From the NCBI RefSeq assembly GCF_018362775.1, contig NZ_JAGYXY010000003.1, forward strand, positions 406,846 to 470,845: a stretch of DNA of 64,000 nt, written 5' to 3'. Source of the stretch: Alistipes montrealensis. Its GTDB lineage: Bacteria > Bacteroidota > Bacteroidia > Bacteroidales > Rikenellaceae. The translations under genes and the position numbers were made by a program. Shown piece after piece: positions 19,163-28,308 of this stretch (its first letter is position 1; every line of letters begins with the position of its first letter). Below the pieces are notes generated by a model. The model was not told where the DNA came from. It searched no databases and saw nothing but the letters and a program-made list of their open reading frames with translations.

Positions 19163-20215
19163 TCAGTTGACGAAATCGGTGGACCTCAACGTGGCATAGC
19201 GGATATACGACAGCCAGCAGCCGAGCAAAGGGCGCAGGTAGAGATTCGCAAGCGGCTCCCAATCGCCGCGGAACTGCTCCGAACCGGTCTTTTTGGCAAA
19301 GACCAGCTCCCAGGGCAGGTAGTCGGCCCGCTCGTCGCGTGTCAGTTCCCGCGACCACTCCACACGCCCCGAACGGTCGGCGCCGGGTCCCGTACATTCG
19401 CATTCGGCATAGTAAACGTCGCCCTTGCGGGCCGCGTCGTGCCAGTCGCGCCACCCCTCAGGGCGGATTACGGCGGGGAACTCGCATTTCCACCACACCG
19501 TGCGGGCCGTCGATTTCCACGGACGCCCCAGATAGACCTTCGTCACGTCCCCGGCCGCCGTTACGCGGCATTCGTAAAACACGAAACCGTACTTGTTGCG
19601 CTCGGTGGTCGAGGCGGCGGTGATGAAACTGTCGGCCTTGCAATGGATTTCACACCCGTCGAAACCGACGATCGAAGGCCCGAAGATGAAATCCGTGGTT
19701 CCCTCGATATAGGAATACGTCACGTAGACACGCGAAACATAGCCCCGGGCGAAGAAGGTGTCCTGATCGCCCTCGAGACGGCAACGGTCGATCCAGATGC
19801 GGTCGCCGCGGGTTTCAAGCGCCACGGCCTGCCCCACCCGCCCGGCGTCGTTCTCGACCGTAACGTGCTGCAGGAAAACATCGTCCGCCTGCAACGACAT
19901 CGTGTAGGAATCGTAGGTGGTCATTTCGTAACCGTCGGCGGCCTTTCCCGAATAGTCCCCCCAGACGACACGCACGTCGCCCTGCCCTACGATCGCGACC
20001 TTGTCCTTATAGACATCCAACGTCACTTTTTCGCGGTAGGTCCCGGCCATAATCCGCACGGTGCGCCACTCCGCAGGTTTCGACGGCAGGGCGTCGAAGC
20101 AGGCCTGAATGGTTCGAAAATCGCCGCCGCCGTTGCAGTCGACGGTATAGACCGTCTCCGCCGAGGCCCAAAGGCCCCGGCAGAGCAGGATCGAAAGCAG
20201 CGCCAGCCGTCGCAT
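19163..20215 (-). CDS. Pectinesterase (CE8)
   Basis: Removes methyl esters from pectin so that galacturonan can be cleaved. The 350-residue protein has a signal peptide (LALLSILLCRGLWASA) and the right-handed beta-helix motifs of CE8: GGGDFRTIQACFDALP, YREKV, GDQDTFFARG with a catalytic Asp, GTTDFIFGPS with the second Asp (usual form G-S/T-V-D-F-I-F-G), and YLGRPWK with the catalytic Arg. It should be periplasmic. It is the last gene of the galacturonate operon, four bases after uxaA. No pectate lyase or polygalacturonase is in this window, so depolymerases must lie elsewhere. Confidence 0.93.
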   Translation of the reverse strand: MRRLALLSILLCRGLWASAETVYTVDCNGGGDFRTIQACFDALPSKPAEWRTVRIMAGTYREKVTLDVYKDKVAIVGQGDVRVVWGDYSGKAADGYEMTTYDSYTMSLQADDVFLQHVTVENDAGRVGQAVALETRGDRIWIDRCRLEGDQDTFFARGYVSRVYVTYSYIEGTTDFIFGPSIVGFDGCEIHCKADSFITAASTTERNKYGFVFYECRVTAAGDVTKVYLGRPWKSTARTVWWKCEFPAVIRPEGWRDWHDAARKGDVYYAECECTGPGADRSGRVEWSRELTRDERADYLPWELVFAKKTGSEQFRGDWEPLANLYLRPLLGCWLSYIRYATLRSTDFVN

Positions 20216-20219
20216 GGCC

Positions 20220-21707
20220 TCAGAGCGTTACACCCGTCTTGAAGATGGCGATCTCCTTGAAGCCCGTCTTCTCGTGCCGGAGGTGTTCGCCGTCGGCCGT
20301 AGCCAGCACCTTGTCGATGAAACGATCCAGCACGACCTGCGGCTCCTCGTCCTCGACCAGCGTTCCGGCATTGAAGTCGATCCAGTTGGCCTTGAATTCC
20401 GCGAGCTGCGTGTTGGTCGAAACCTTCATCGTGGGCACGAACGACCCGAAAGGCGTGCCGCGTCCCGTGGTGAAAAGCACCATTTGACAGCCCGAGAGGG
20501 CCAGCGCCGATGCGGCCACGAGGTCGTTGCCCGGGGCTTGCAGGAGGTTCAGACCGGGTTTTAGGATCGGCTGCGCATAGGTCAGCACGTCGACAACCTG
20601 CTGCGCTCCGCCCTTCTGCACACAGCCCAGCGACTTCTCTTCCAAAGTCGTGATGCCGCCCTTCTTGTTGCCCGGCGAAGGATTTTCGTAGATCGGCTGG
20701 TCGTATTTGCGGAAATAGTGCTTGAAATCGTTGATCAGGCAGACCGTCTCGTCGAAAACCCGGCGGTCCGCGGCGCGGTTCATCAGGATGGTCTCGGCGC
20801 CGAACATCTCGGGAACCTCGGTCAGCACCGTCGTGCCGCCCTGGGCGATCAGCCAGTCGGAGAAAAGCCCCACCAGCGGATTGGCCGTGATACCCGAAAA
20901 ACCGTCCGAACCGCCGCACTTCAAGCCCACCTTGAGGTAAGCGAGCGGAAGCGGCTGACGCTTATCGGATTTCGTCCTTTCGACCAGTTCGCGGCAGATT
21001 TCGAAACCGGCCTCGATCTCGTCTTCGACCTCCTGAGCGATCAGGAACTTCACACGCTCGTCGTCCCACTCGCCGATCACCTCTTTGAGGGCCGACACCT
21101 GGTTGTTCTCGCATCCGAGGCCCAGCACCAGCACAGCTCCGGCATTGGGGTGCTTCACCAGCGCGGCCAGCGCCCGCTGCGTATTGGCATGGTCGTCGCC
21201 CAACTGCGAACAGCCGTAGTTGTGGGTGTATACCCGCACGTCGTCGAGGTGCGAGCAGTCGCACTCGCGCTTCACCCGCTCGGCGATGGCCTGCGCCTGT
21301 CCGTTGACACACCCCACCGAAGGCACGATCCACAATTCGTTGCGAATGCCCATCGTGTCGTTGCGTCGCAGGTAGCCCATCACCTTCACGTCGCGCTTCG
21401 CGTAGTTCACATCGTAGACTTTCGGCGCATAGGTGTATTCGAGGTCGTCGCGCAGGTTGGTTTTCAGGTTGTGGGAGTGGATCCACCCGCCCTGCGGCAC
21501 GGCCGCCGTGGCATGACCGATGGGATAGCCGTATTTCACGACGTTCTCGCCCCCGGCGATGTCGCGCAAGGCGAATTTATGGCCGCGGGCAATGTCCTCG
21601 CGAAGCGTCACGACAAGACCGTCGACATCGACCGTCTCGCCTTTCGGAAGGTCCGCAAGCGCCACGGCGACGTTGTCCGCAGCATTGATTTTCAGGAATC
21701 GTTTCAT
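20220..21707 (-). CDS. uxaA: Altronate dehydratase
   Basis: Dehydrates D-altronate to 2-keto-3-deoxygluconate. The 495-residue protein carries an N-terminal SAF-like domain (VAVALADLPKGETVD, GHKFALRDI) and the large C-terminal domain with VKVMGYLRRNDTMGIRNELWIVPSVGCVN, GLGCENNQ, LKCGGSDGFSGITANP and LLQAPGNDLVAASALALSGC. The cysteines and histidines in these blocks fit a metal-dependent dehydratase. It follows uxaB after 99 bases that contain a terminator-like hairpin and a perfect palindrome. Confidence 0.95.
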   Translation of the reverse strand: MKRFLKINAADNVAVALADLPKGETVDVDGLVVTLREDIARGHKFALRDIAGGENVVKYGYPIGHATAAVPQGGWIHSHNLKTNLRDDLEYTYAPKVYDVNYAKRDVKVMGYLRRNDTMGIRNELWIVPSVGCVNGQAQAIAERVKRECDCSHLDDVRVYTHNYGCSQLGDDHANTQRALAALVKHPNAGAVLVLGLGCENNQVSALKEVIGEWDDERVKFLIAQEVEDEIEAGFEICRELVERTKSDKRQPLPLAYLKVGLKCGGSDGFSGITANPLVGLFSDWLIAQGGTTVLTEVPEMFGAETILMNRAADRRVFDETVCLINDFKHYFRKYDQPIYENPSPGNKKGGITTLEEKSLGCVQKGGAQQVVDVLTYAQPILKPGLNLLQAPGNDLVAASALALSGCQMVLFTTGRGTPFGSFVPTMKVSTNTQLAEFKANWIDFNAGTLVEDEEPQVVLDRFIDKVLATADGEHLRHEKTGFKEIAIFKTGVTL

Positions 21708-21731
21708 AGGTTCAGATTATCCAACAGTTAA

Positions 21732-21749
21732 CCGTCGTTTAAACGACGG
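21732..21749. promoter_or_regulatory. Perfect 18-bp palindrome between uxaB and uxaA
   Basis: CCGTCGTTTAAACGACGG is fully self-complementary. It lies 25 bases upstream of the uxaA start and after the uxaB terminator-like hairpin. It could be a repressor site for an internal promoter or an RNA hairpin in the uxaA leader. No exact TAnnTTTG was seen beside it. Confidence 0.5.
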
Positions 21750-21792
21750 GGCGGTGAACCGGACCGGGAGCGCCCCGACCGGCCATCGCCCC

Positions 21793-21814
21793 AAAAAAAT
21801 CGCTTTTTAAGCGA
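21793..21814 (-). terminator. Internal terminator-like hairpin overlapping the uxaB stop
   Basis: On the minus strand TCGCTT-AAA-AAGCGA is followed by seven T residues. The uxaB TAA stop lies inside the stem. The short stem suggests partial read-through, reducing uxaA and pectinesterase transcript relative to the upstream genes. Confidence 0.65.
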
Positions 21815-23261
21815 GGAACTTCTCCAACGCACCTTTCATACCCAGCGCCTCGATGTCGCGGACATAGCCCGCAACGGCCGGAACGAAGCCCGGAACCTCC
21901 GAGAAATCGACGGTGAAGATGCCGCTTTTGCCGACGATTTTCGCAATCGCCGCCTCCGGGTCGTTCGAATCCCAGTTCTTGCGGATATACTCCACAAACT
22001 CCTTCGTATCGTCGGGTTCGAAACCGCTCTTAGGCCCGTAAAGGGTCATCAGCGCGGCGAAGGTGAAACATTCGCGTTCGGCCAGCTTGTGCGCTTTGAA
22101 CCAGTTGTCCTTCACGGTCGGATAGTTGCGCGCCTCCCATTTCGACAGCGAGTTGAGCGAAATGGACCGGAGCATGTGCTTGATAAAGGGATTATAAAAA
22201 CGCTCCAGGATGCCTGCCGCAAACTTCTTCAACTCGTCCTGGTCCTCCTCGATCATCGGAATCACCTCTTCGGCGACCATTTCGTTGACGAAGCATTCGA
22301 TCGCGGGCGTGTCGAAAGCGTCCATCACCGTCTCGCAGCCCATCTGCAGGGCGATGGGAACCATGCCCGTATGCGAACCGTTCAGGATGCGCACCTTCTT
22401 GTCGCGGAACTGCTTGATCGACGGCATGAAGACGACGTGCAGGCCCGCCTTGTCCAACGGAAGTTCCCGCATCACCTCCTTGTAGCCCGGGCCGCCGATG
22501 GCCCACAGGTGGTACAGCTCGGCTTTCACCACGAGGTTGTCGTCATAACCGATTTCCTCCTTGATCTGGTCGATCTGCTCGCGCGGGAAACCCGGCACGA
22601 TGCGGTCGACGAGCGTATCGCAGAAGTGGCAGTTCGTTTCGACCCAGTCGATGAAATCCTGCCCCAGCTTGTGGTATCGGGCGTGTTTGATCACGTATTC
22701 GTGCAGCGTCGAACCGTTGTTCTCGATCAGTTCGCAGCAGATGATGCACAGACCCTTCGCCGGATCGCCGTTGAAGTGTTTGAAACGTTTGTACAACAGC
22801 GCCGTCATCTTTGCAGGGTACGACTTCGGGGGTTGGGCCCCGAGGTCGTCGCCCTCCTCGTAGCGGATGCCCGCCTCGGTGGTGTTCGAAATGGTGATCT
22901 TCAGTTCCGGCGAGAGGAAATACTGTTCGTATTTCGCATAGTCGACGTAGGGGTTGAACGAATCCATCACGCTTTTCACCAGCCGCACGTCCTTCTTGGG
23001 CTGTTTGTTCTCAATGCCCTCCAAATAAACATGATACATATTGTCCTGCTTGTGGAGCAGGTCGATCATACCGAGCACCTTGTGTTCGGGGTCGATAATC
23101 GGCTGGCAGACAGCGATTCCGGCGTCCATAACGCCTTTTTCATTCGCAATGTCGATCTGCCAGTCGACAAAAGCCCTCAGGAAGTTGCCTTCGCCGAACT
23201 GCAGGATACGGACAGGGCGGCCGACCTTTTCGACGGTCGACTTATTGAGTTGTTTGATCAT
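21807..23261 (-). CDS. uxaB: Tagaturonate reductase (altronate oxidoreductase)
   Basis: NADH-dependent reduction of D-tagaturonate to D-altronate. The 484-residue protein belongs to the long-chain mannitol dehydrogenase family: the N-terminal Rossmann start VRILQFGEGNFLRAFVDW, VISNTTEAGI-like block (ISNTTEAGIRYEEGD), CCELIENNGSTL and the C-terminal-domain motifs KVRILNGSHTGMVPIA and RFYNPFIKHMLRSISLNS with catalytic Lys/Asn/His residues. The pathway neighbours uxaC and uxaA support UxaB rather than fructuronate reductase. It lies 13 bases after exuT. Confidence 0.94.
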   Translation of the reverse strand: MIKQLNKSTVEKVGRPVRILQFGEGNFLRAFVDWQIDIANEKGVMDAGIAVCQPIIDPEHKVLGMIDLLHKQDNMYHVYLEGIENKQPKKDVRLVKSVMDSFNPYVDYAKYEQYFLSPELKITISNTTEAGIRYEEGDDLGAQPPKSYPAKMTALLYKRFKHFNGDPAKGLCIICCELIENNGSTLHEYVIKHARYHKLGQDFIDWVETNCHFCDTLVDRIVPGFPREQIDQIKEEIGYDDNLVVKAELYHLWAIGGPGYKEVMRELPLDKAGLHVVFMPSIKQFRDKKVRILNGSHTGMVPIALQMGCETVMDAFDTPAIECFVNEMVAEEVIPMIEEDQDELKKFAAGILERFYNPFIKHMLRSISLNSLSKWEARNYPTVKDNWFKAHKLAERECFTFAALMTLYGPKSGFEPDDTKEFVEYIRKNWDSNDPEAAIAKIVGKSGIFTVDFSEVPGFVPAVAGYVRDIEALGMKGALEKFLA

Positions 23262-23274
23262 AGCTAATTAATTG

Positions 23275-24732
23275 TTATTCAACAACAATAGGTCTATACT
23301 TCGGAACCAGGGCCTTCATCACGATCCAACCGATCAGATAAGCCACGGCGCAGATACAGAAGACCACGAAATAACCGGCCGGTTTACCTTCGAAGCCCAT
23401 GTAAGTCATGTTGGTCTCCTCGGCATGTACGAACAGCCAGCCTGCAAACCATTGCAGGATCATCGAGCCGACGCCTCCGGCCATACCGCCGATACCCGTC
23501 ACGGTAGCGATCGCCGACTTGGGGAACATGTCTCCGATCGTAGAGAAGATATTGGCCGACCACGACTGGTGCGCCGCGCCGCCCAGACCGATCAGGATGA
23601 TCGGGAACCACGGCGAAATCGTACCCATCGGCTGCGCCAGCAGTACGAGCAGCGGAATGAACGCGAAGATCAGCATGGCACGCATACGTGCGGCATAGGG
23701 GTTCAGACCCGTTTTATTGATGATGATCGTCGGGAGCTTGCCGCCGTAGATCGAAAGCATCGTGATGGCGTAGAGCGTAAAGATCAGCGCGATGCCCAGT
23801 CCTTCGGAGGTCTTGATTCCGAACTGTGAATTGAGGTACGAAGGCGTCCAGAAAAGGAAGAACCACCACACGCCGTCGGTCATGAACTTACCGAAAGCGA
23901 AGGCCCAGGTCTGCTTGAAGCCGAGCGTTTTCCAGAAGGAGATCTTCTCGCCCTCCTGCTCCTTTCCGACGGCTTCGCCGTCGATCACTTCGTGCTGGTC
24001 CTGCTCGATGTACTCCAACTCGGCGGCGTTCACCTTCGGATGGTCCGACGGTCTCTTGTACATGAAGACCCAGAAGCCCATCCAGACGAATCCCAGGGCG
24101 CCGATGACGATGAAGGCCATCTCCCAGCCCCAGGCCTTGGCCAGCAGCGGAATGGTCAGCGGGGCGAACAGCGCGCCGATCGAAGCTCCGGCGTTGAAAA
24201 TCGAGGTGGCATAGGCGCGGTCCTTCTTGGGGAAATACTCGGCGGTCACCTTGATGGCTGCGGGGAAGTTGCCCGCCTCACCCAGTGCGAGGATGCAGCG
24301 TGCGGCGATGAAGAAATACATGCTGACCATGGCGATGGTCGCGGCGAGGGCCGATCCGGCCTCGACGGCACGCAGCGCGGCAGCATTGGGAAGGCCTACC
24401 CACGCCTCGGTGGCGACGCCGCACAAGGCGTGCAGACAGGCGCCTGCCGACCAGACGCCGATAGCCCACAGATAACCCTTCTTGGTCCCCATCCAGTCGA
24501 TGAAACGGCCGGCGAAGAGCATGCAGAGGGCATAGACGAACGAAAAGATCGAAGTGATCAGGCCGTAGTGGTACTCGTTCCAGTGGAATTCGGGTTTGAT
24601 AAACTCGTCCCACGTCAGCGAGAGCACCTGACGGTCGAGGTAGTTAACGGTCGTTGCGAAGAAGAGCATCGCACAGATGACCCAGCGATACTGCGTCATC
24701 TTCCCAGCGAGAGTCGATTTGTTGTTTGTCAT
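23275..24732 (-). CDS. exuT: MFS hexuronate transporter
   Basis: Major facilitator protein of the anion:cation symporter family, expected to import galacturonate with protons. The 485-residue protein has about 12 membrane segments and the ACS/ExuT features RWVICAMLFFATTVNYLDRQVLSL in the first segment, GEAGNFPAAIKVTAEYFPKKDRA, and FNAGASIGALFAPLTIPLLA. The loop between halves holds an acidic extension (HEVIDGEAVGKEQEGEKIS). Its place between kdgA and uxaB strongly supports hexuronate as the substrate. Confidence 0.9.
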   Translation of the reverse strand: MTNNKSTLAGKMTQYRWVICAMLFFATTVNYLDRQVLSLTWDEFIKPEFHWNEYHYGLITSIFSFVYALCMLFAGRFIDWMGTKKGYLWAIGVWSAGACLHALCGVATEAWVGLPNAAALRAVEAGSALAATIAMVSMYFFIAARCILALGEAGNFPAAIKVTAEYFPKKDRAYATSIFNAGASIGALFAPLTIPLLAKAWGWEMAFIVIGALGFVWMGFWVFMYKRPSDHPKVNAAELEYIEQDQHEVIDGEAVGKEQEGEKISFWKTLGFKQTWAFAFGKFMTDGVWWFFLFWTPSYLNSQFGIKTSEGLGIALIFTLYAITMLSIYGGKLPTIIINKTGLNPYAARMRAMLIFAFIPLLVLLAQPMGTISPWFPIILIGLGGAAHQSWSANIFSTIGDMFPKSAIATVTGIGGMAGGVGSMILQWFAGWLFVHAEETNMTYMGFEGKPAGYFVVFCICAVAYLIGWIVMKALVPKYRPIVVE

Positions 24733-24830
24733 TATCGGATTTTTAAAAGTAGTATCGGGGTTGGGTTAGTCGCAGCGACGGCGTCCGGCGACGGCAATCC
24801 GCCGCCGAAAACCCGTCTGCGGATTTACAT

Positions 24831-25499
24831 TCAGCGCACGCGGGCGATTACGTCGAGGGCAAAACGGCACTTTTCAGCAACAGCGTTCCAATCTTTTGCC
24901 GCTATAACCTCTTTGGGGAAGAGCTGCGAGCCCATGCCCACGCAGTAAACACCGGCCTTGAACCAGGCCGTGAGGTTCTCCTCGGTGGGTTCGACGGCTC
25001 CGGTAGCCATAATATTCGACCACGGCAGCGGGGCTTTGACGTTCTTGACGAACGACGGGCCGCCGACGTTTCCGGCGGGGAAAACCTTCGTCAGGTCGCA
25101 ACCCAGTTCCTGCGCCTCGCCGATCTCAGTCACCGAGCCGCAGCCGGGCGTATAGGGAACCAGGTGGCGGTTGCAGACTTTGGCCACCTCCGGATTGAGG
25201 TAGGGACCCACGACGAAGTTGGCGCCGTACTGCATATAAAGCGCAGCCGTCGGGGCGTCGACGACAGAGCCGATGCCGAGAATCATCTCGGGACACTCCT
25301 TCGCGGCGAACTTCACCAACTGGATGAAGACCTCCGAAGCGAAGTCGCCGCGGTTGGTGAACTCGAAAGCGCGCACACCTCCCTCGTAGCAGGCTTTGAG
25401 CACCTGCTTGGCCACGTCGGCGTCGGCATGATAAAAAACGGGAACCATGCCGGTACGGCCGATGGCTTCCATGACTTGCATTTTTGAAAAACGTGCCAT
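24831..25499 (-). CDS. kdgA: 2-keto-3-deoxy-6-phosphogluconate aldolase
   Basis: Splits KDPG into pyruvate and glyceraldehyde-3-phosphate, the last step of the pathway. The 222-residue class I aldolase shows [11 protein letters not shown] (with the catalytic Glu), [39 protein letters not shown] and a Schiff-base Lys in [10 protein letters not shown], followed by MATGAVEPT. It lies between kdgK and exuT in the operon, with a 158-base gap on the kdgK side that holds repeat copy B. Confidence 0.94.
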   Translation of the reverse strand: MARFSKMQVMEAIGRTGMVPVFYHADADVAKQVLKACYEGGVRAFEFTNRGDFASEVFIQLVKFAAKECPEMILGIGSVVDAPTAALYMQYGANFVVGPYLNPEVAKVCNRHLVPYTPGCGSVTEIGEAQELGCDLTKVFPAGNVGGPSFVKNVKAPLPWSNIMATGAVEPTEENLTAWFKAGVYCVGMGSQLFPKEVIAAKDWNAVAEKCRFALDVIARVR

Positions 25500-25544
25500 T
25501 ATCTTATTACATTTTAATTACCAATCAAATCCATTTTGTCGTCA

Positions 25545-25655
25545 GGACGAGGCGGATTTCGGTTTTCGCGCCGCAGGACACGGATGGGACATAGTAGCCT
25601 ATTTCCCATTCGGGGCCTGCAAGGGAAGGCCGAAAGGCGTCCGCCCTCACGGCAA
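25545..25655 (-). repeat. Intergenic repeat, copy B
   Basis: Related to copy A at 15170-15316 by the same ordered segments, including AGGAC, GGCGG, ATTTCG, ACGGATG, CCATTCGGGGC, CAAGG and CGAAAG. It fills most of the gap between kdgK and kdgA and starts right at the kdgK stop codon. It has no convincing ORF. Confidence 0.55.
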
Positions 25656-25657
25656 AA

Positions 25658-26677
25658 TCAGCGCTGTACGCGTCCGCTTGCATTACCTCCCGCGAGGCTC
25701 TCGACCTCCTCGACCGATACGAGGTTGAAGTCGCCGTTGATCGTATGTTTCAGGGCCGATGCCGCAACGGCGAATTCGAGGGCCTCGCCCTGCGTCGGCT
25801 TGGTCAGCAGGCCGTGGATCACACCGCCCGAGAACGAGTCGCCGCCGCCCACGCGGTCGATGATCGGGTCGATGTCGTAACGCTTCGACTCGTAGAACTC
25901 CTCTCCGTTGTAGATCATGGCTTTCCAGCCGTTGTGCGTCGCCGAGAACGACTCGCGCAGCGTCGAAATCACATACTTGAAACCGAACGTCGCAGCCATC
26001 TGGCGGAAGATGCCCTTGTAGCCTTCGGCATTCGTTTCGCCGCCCTCGACATCGGCGTCGGGTTTGAACCCGAGGCACAGCTCGGCGTCCTCCTCGTTGC
26101 CGATACAAACGTCGACGTACTGCATCAGGGGCTTCATGATCGACTGGGCTTTCTCCTTGGTCCAGAGTTTTTTGCGGAAGTTCAGGTCTACGGAGACCGT
26201 CACACCGTGACGCTTCGCGGCCTCACAGGCCAGCTTCGTCAGTTCGGCGGCCTTGTCCGAGATCGCGGGGGTGATGCCTGACCAGTGGAACCACTGTGCA
26301 CCCTCCATGATAGCGTCGAAATCGAAATCGGAGGCTTCGGCCTCGGCGATGGACGAATGCGCCCGGTCGTAGATAACTTTCGAAGGGCGCATCGATGCAC
26401 CGGTTTCGAGGTAGTAGATACCCACACGGTCGCCGCCGCGGGCGATGAAATCGGTACGGACGCCATATTTGCGCAGTGCGTTGACCGCCGACTGGCCGAT
26501 CTCGTGCTTCGGAAGCTTCGAAACGAAGTAAGCCTCATGGCCGTAGTTGGCGCACGATACGGCTACGTTGGCCTCGCCGCCGCCATAAACTACGTCGAAC
26601 GAATCGGACTGAACAAAACGCGTGTTGCCGGGCGTCGAAAGACGCAGCATGATTTCACCTAATGTTACGATTTTCAT
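25658..26677 (-). CDS. kdgK: 2-keto-3-deoxygluconate kinase (operon copy)
   Basis: Phosphorylates KDG to KDPG with ATP. The 339-residue PfkB/ribokinase-family protein starts MKIVTLGEIMLRLSTPGN and has GGGEANVAVSCANYGHEA, DLNFRKKLW, NEEDAELCLG and the C-terminal GGGDSFSGGVIHGLL block that contains the catalytic Asp and anion hole. The start is the ATG at 26677; the longer frame to 26959 runs into uxaC. It follows uxaC by 14 bases. A paralogue lies at 29637-30683. Confidence 0.93.
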   Translation of the reverse strand: MKIVTLGEIMLRLSTPGNTRFVQSDSFDVVYGGGEANVAVSCANYGHEAYFVSKLPKHEIGQSAVNALRKYGVRTDFIARGGDRVGIYYLETGASMRPSKVIYDRAHSSIAEAEASDFDFDAIMEGAQWFHWSGITPAISDKAAELTKLACEAAKRHGVTVSVDLNFRKKLWTKEKAQSIMKPLMQYVDVCIGNEEDAELCLGFKPDADVEGGETNAEGYKGIFRQMAATFGFKYVISTLRESFSATHNGWKAMIYNGEEFYESKRYDIDPIIDRVGGGDSFSGGVIHGLLTKPTQGEALEFAVAASALKHTINGDFNLVSVEEVESLAGGNASGRVQR

Positions 26678-26691
26678 GGTATTATGATAGC

Positions 26692-28104
26692 TTAAAAATT
26701 GAAATAGTCCTTGGCATTGCGATAGCTGATACCCTCGATGATTTCGCGTCCGATGAAGTCGATTTCGGAAGCGGGCAGCAGGCCGTTCTCGATGTCGTTG
26801 CCCACCAAGTTGCACAGCGTGCGGCGGAAATACTCGTGCCGCGGGTACGAAAGGAACGAACGCGAGTCGGTCAGCATACCGACAAAGCGGCTCAAGAGGC
26901 CCAGCGTCGAAAGGGCGTTCATCTGTTTCTCCATGCCGTCCTTCTGGTCGAGGAACCACCAGCCCGAGCCGAACTGAATCTTCCCGGCGCCGTAGCGGCC
27001 GTCCTGGAAATTGCCGATCATCGTGGCTACGAGTTCGTTGTCGCGGGGATTGAGGTTGTAAATAATAGTCTTCGTAAGGCGGTCGTTGCGGTCGAGCATG
27101 TCGAAGAACTTCGACATGGCTTTGCCCACCGTGAAGTCGCCGATCGAGTCGAAGCCCGTATCGGCGCCCAGCCGGCCGAACATGCGGGAATTGTTGTTGC
27201 GGATGGCGCCGTAGTGGAACTGCTGGGTCCAGCCCGTCTCATGGTCCATCGTAGCGAACTCGACCATCATGGCGGTCTTGAACTTGAGAATCTCTCCGTG
27301 CGTGAGCGCATGTCCGCCGTATACCTTATTAAAAATAGCGTCGATCTCGGCCTGTGTATAATCCTCGGCGTAGAACTCCTCGATGCCATGGTCCGAAAGG
27401 CGGCAGCCGACGGATTCGAAGAATTTGTGCCGTACGCGGAGCGCGTCGATCACATCGGCGAATTTCGTAATCGTAACGCCCGAAACCGCCGAAAGTTTCT
27501 CCATATAAGCCCGGAAATCGGCCGGAACCTCCACGGCCATCGCCTTGTCGGGACGCCACGTGGGAAGCATTTTGGTCGCAAAACCGTCTTCGCGAACCTT
27601 GATATGGTGTTCGAGCGAATCCACGGGATCGTCCGTCGTGCAGACCACCTCGACATTGTAGTGCTGCATCAGGCCGCGGGCATAGTACTCGGGCTGCTGC
27701 AACAAGGCGGTACAATGGTCGTAAATCGCACGGGCCGTCGACGGGTTCAGCAAGTCGGTCACGCCGAAAGCCGTCTTCAGCTCCAGGTGGGTCCAGTGGT
27801 AGAGCGGGTTGCGCATGGTATAGGGAACCGTCTCGGCCCACTTTTCGAATTTTTCCCAATCGGAAGTATCCTTACCGGTGCAGTATTTCTCATCGACGCC
27901 GTTGGTACGCATGGCGCGCCATTTGTAGTGGTCGCCTTCGAGCCAGATTTTCGACAGGTTGTCGAAGCGGTGGTTCTCGGCGACATAGCCGGGAATCAGG
28001 TGGCAATGGTAGTCGATAATCGGCATTTTGGCCGCGTGCTCGTGGTAAAGGCGCTCGGCTGTCGGGGTCTGCAACAGGAAGTTGTCGTCGTTGAACTGTT
28101 TCAT
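26692..28104 (-). CDS. uxaC: Uronate isomerase
   Basis: Converts D-galacturonate to D-tagaturonate (and glucuronate to fructuronate). The 470-residue amidohydrolase-fold protein has the metal motif IDYHCHLIPG (His-x-His), NPLYHWTHLELKTAFGV, EVVCTTDDPVDSLEHH, LSDHGIEEFY, and the C-terminal DSRSFLSYPRHEYFRRTLCNLVG. It is the first gene of the minus-strand uronate operon. The divergent promoter region with the palindrome at 28239-28250 lies directly upstream. Confidence 0.96.
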   Translation of the reverse strand: MKQFNDDNFLLQTPTAERLYHEHAAKMPIIDYHCHLIPGYVAENHRFDNLSKIWLEGDHYKWRAMRTNGVDEKYCTGKDTSDWEKFEKWAETVPYTMRNPLYHWTHLELKTAFGVTDLLNPSTARAIYDHCTALLQQPEYYARGLMQHYNVEVVCTTDDPVDSLEHHIKVREDGFATKMLPTWRPDKAMAVEVPADFRAYMEKLSAVSGVTITKFADVIDALRVRHKFFESVGCRLSDHGIEEFYAEDYTQAEIDAIFNKVYGGHALTHGEILKFKTAMMVEFATMDHETGWTQQFHYGAIRNNNSRMFGRLGADTGFDSIGDFTVGKAMSKFFDMLDRNDRLTKTIIYNLNPRDNELVATMIGNFQDGRYGAGKIQFGSGWWFLDQKDGMEKQMNALSTLGLLSRFVGMLTDSRSFLSYPRHEYFRRTLCNLVGNDIENGLLPASEIDFIGREIIEGISYRNAKDYFNF

Positions 28105-28238
28105 AAATTATATCGCGGGTTTAATTTCTATTCATCGGATACGAACCGTCAAAATGCTCTTTTTCACAACGTAAAAGTAGTAACTTTCCACCACTCGGAA
28201 TATGAAAAATTACCGAATTAAATAGAATATTTGCCGTT

Positions 28239-28273
28239 TTGGTTGACCAATATACGGAAAAATTGTAAATTTG
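28239..28273 (+). promoter_or_regulatory. DUF4861 gene promoter with ExuR/UxuR-like operator
   Basis: On the plus strand the -7 motif TAAATTTG (28266-28273) is exact and a GTTG -33 element (28242-28245) lies 20 bases upstream. The -33 element sits inside the palindrome TTGGT-TG-ACCAA (28239-28250), which resembles the ExuR/UxuR site TTGGTATACCAA known from enterobacteria. Binding would block this promoter and might also control the divergent uxaC operon, whose own promoter I could not fix. Confidence 0.55.
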
Positions 28274-28308
28274 CCTACAAACAACGGAAAAACTTCAATT
28301 CTAATTTT

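Noticed and set aside
25544..25650. Insertion-sequence remnant in repeat copy B
   Set aside because: There is no terminal inverted repeat, target duplication or transposase fragment; it fits a short intergenic repeat better.
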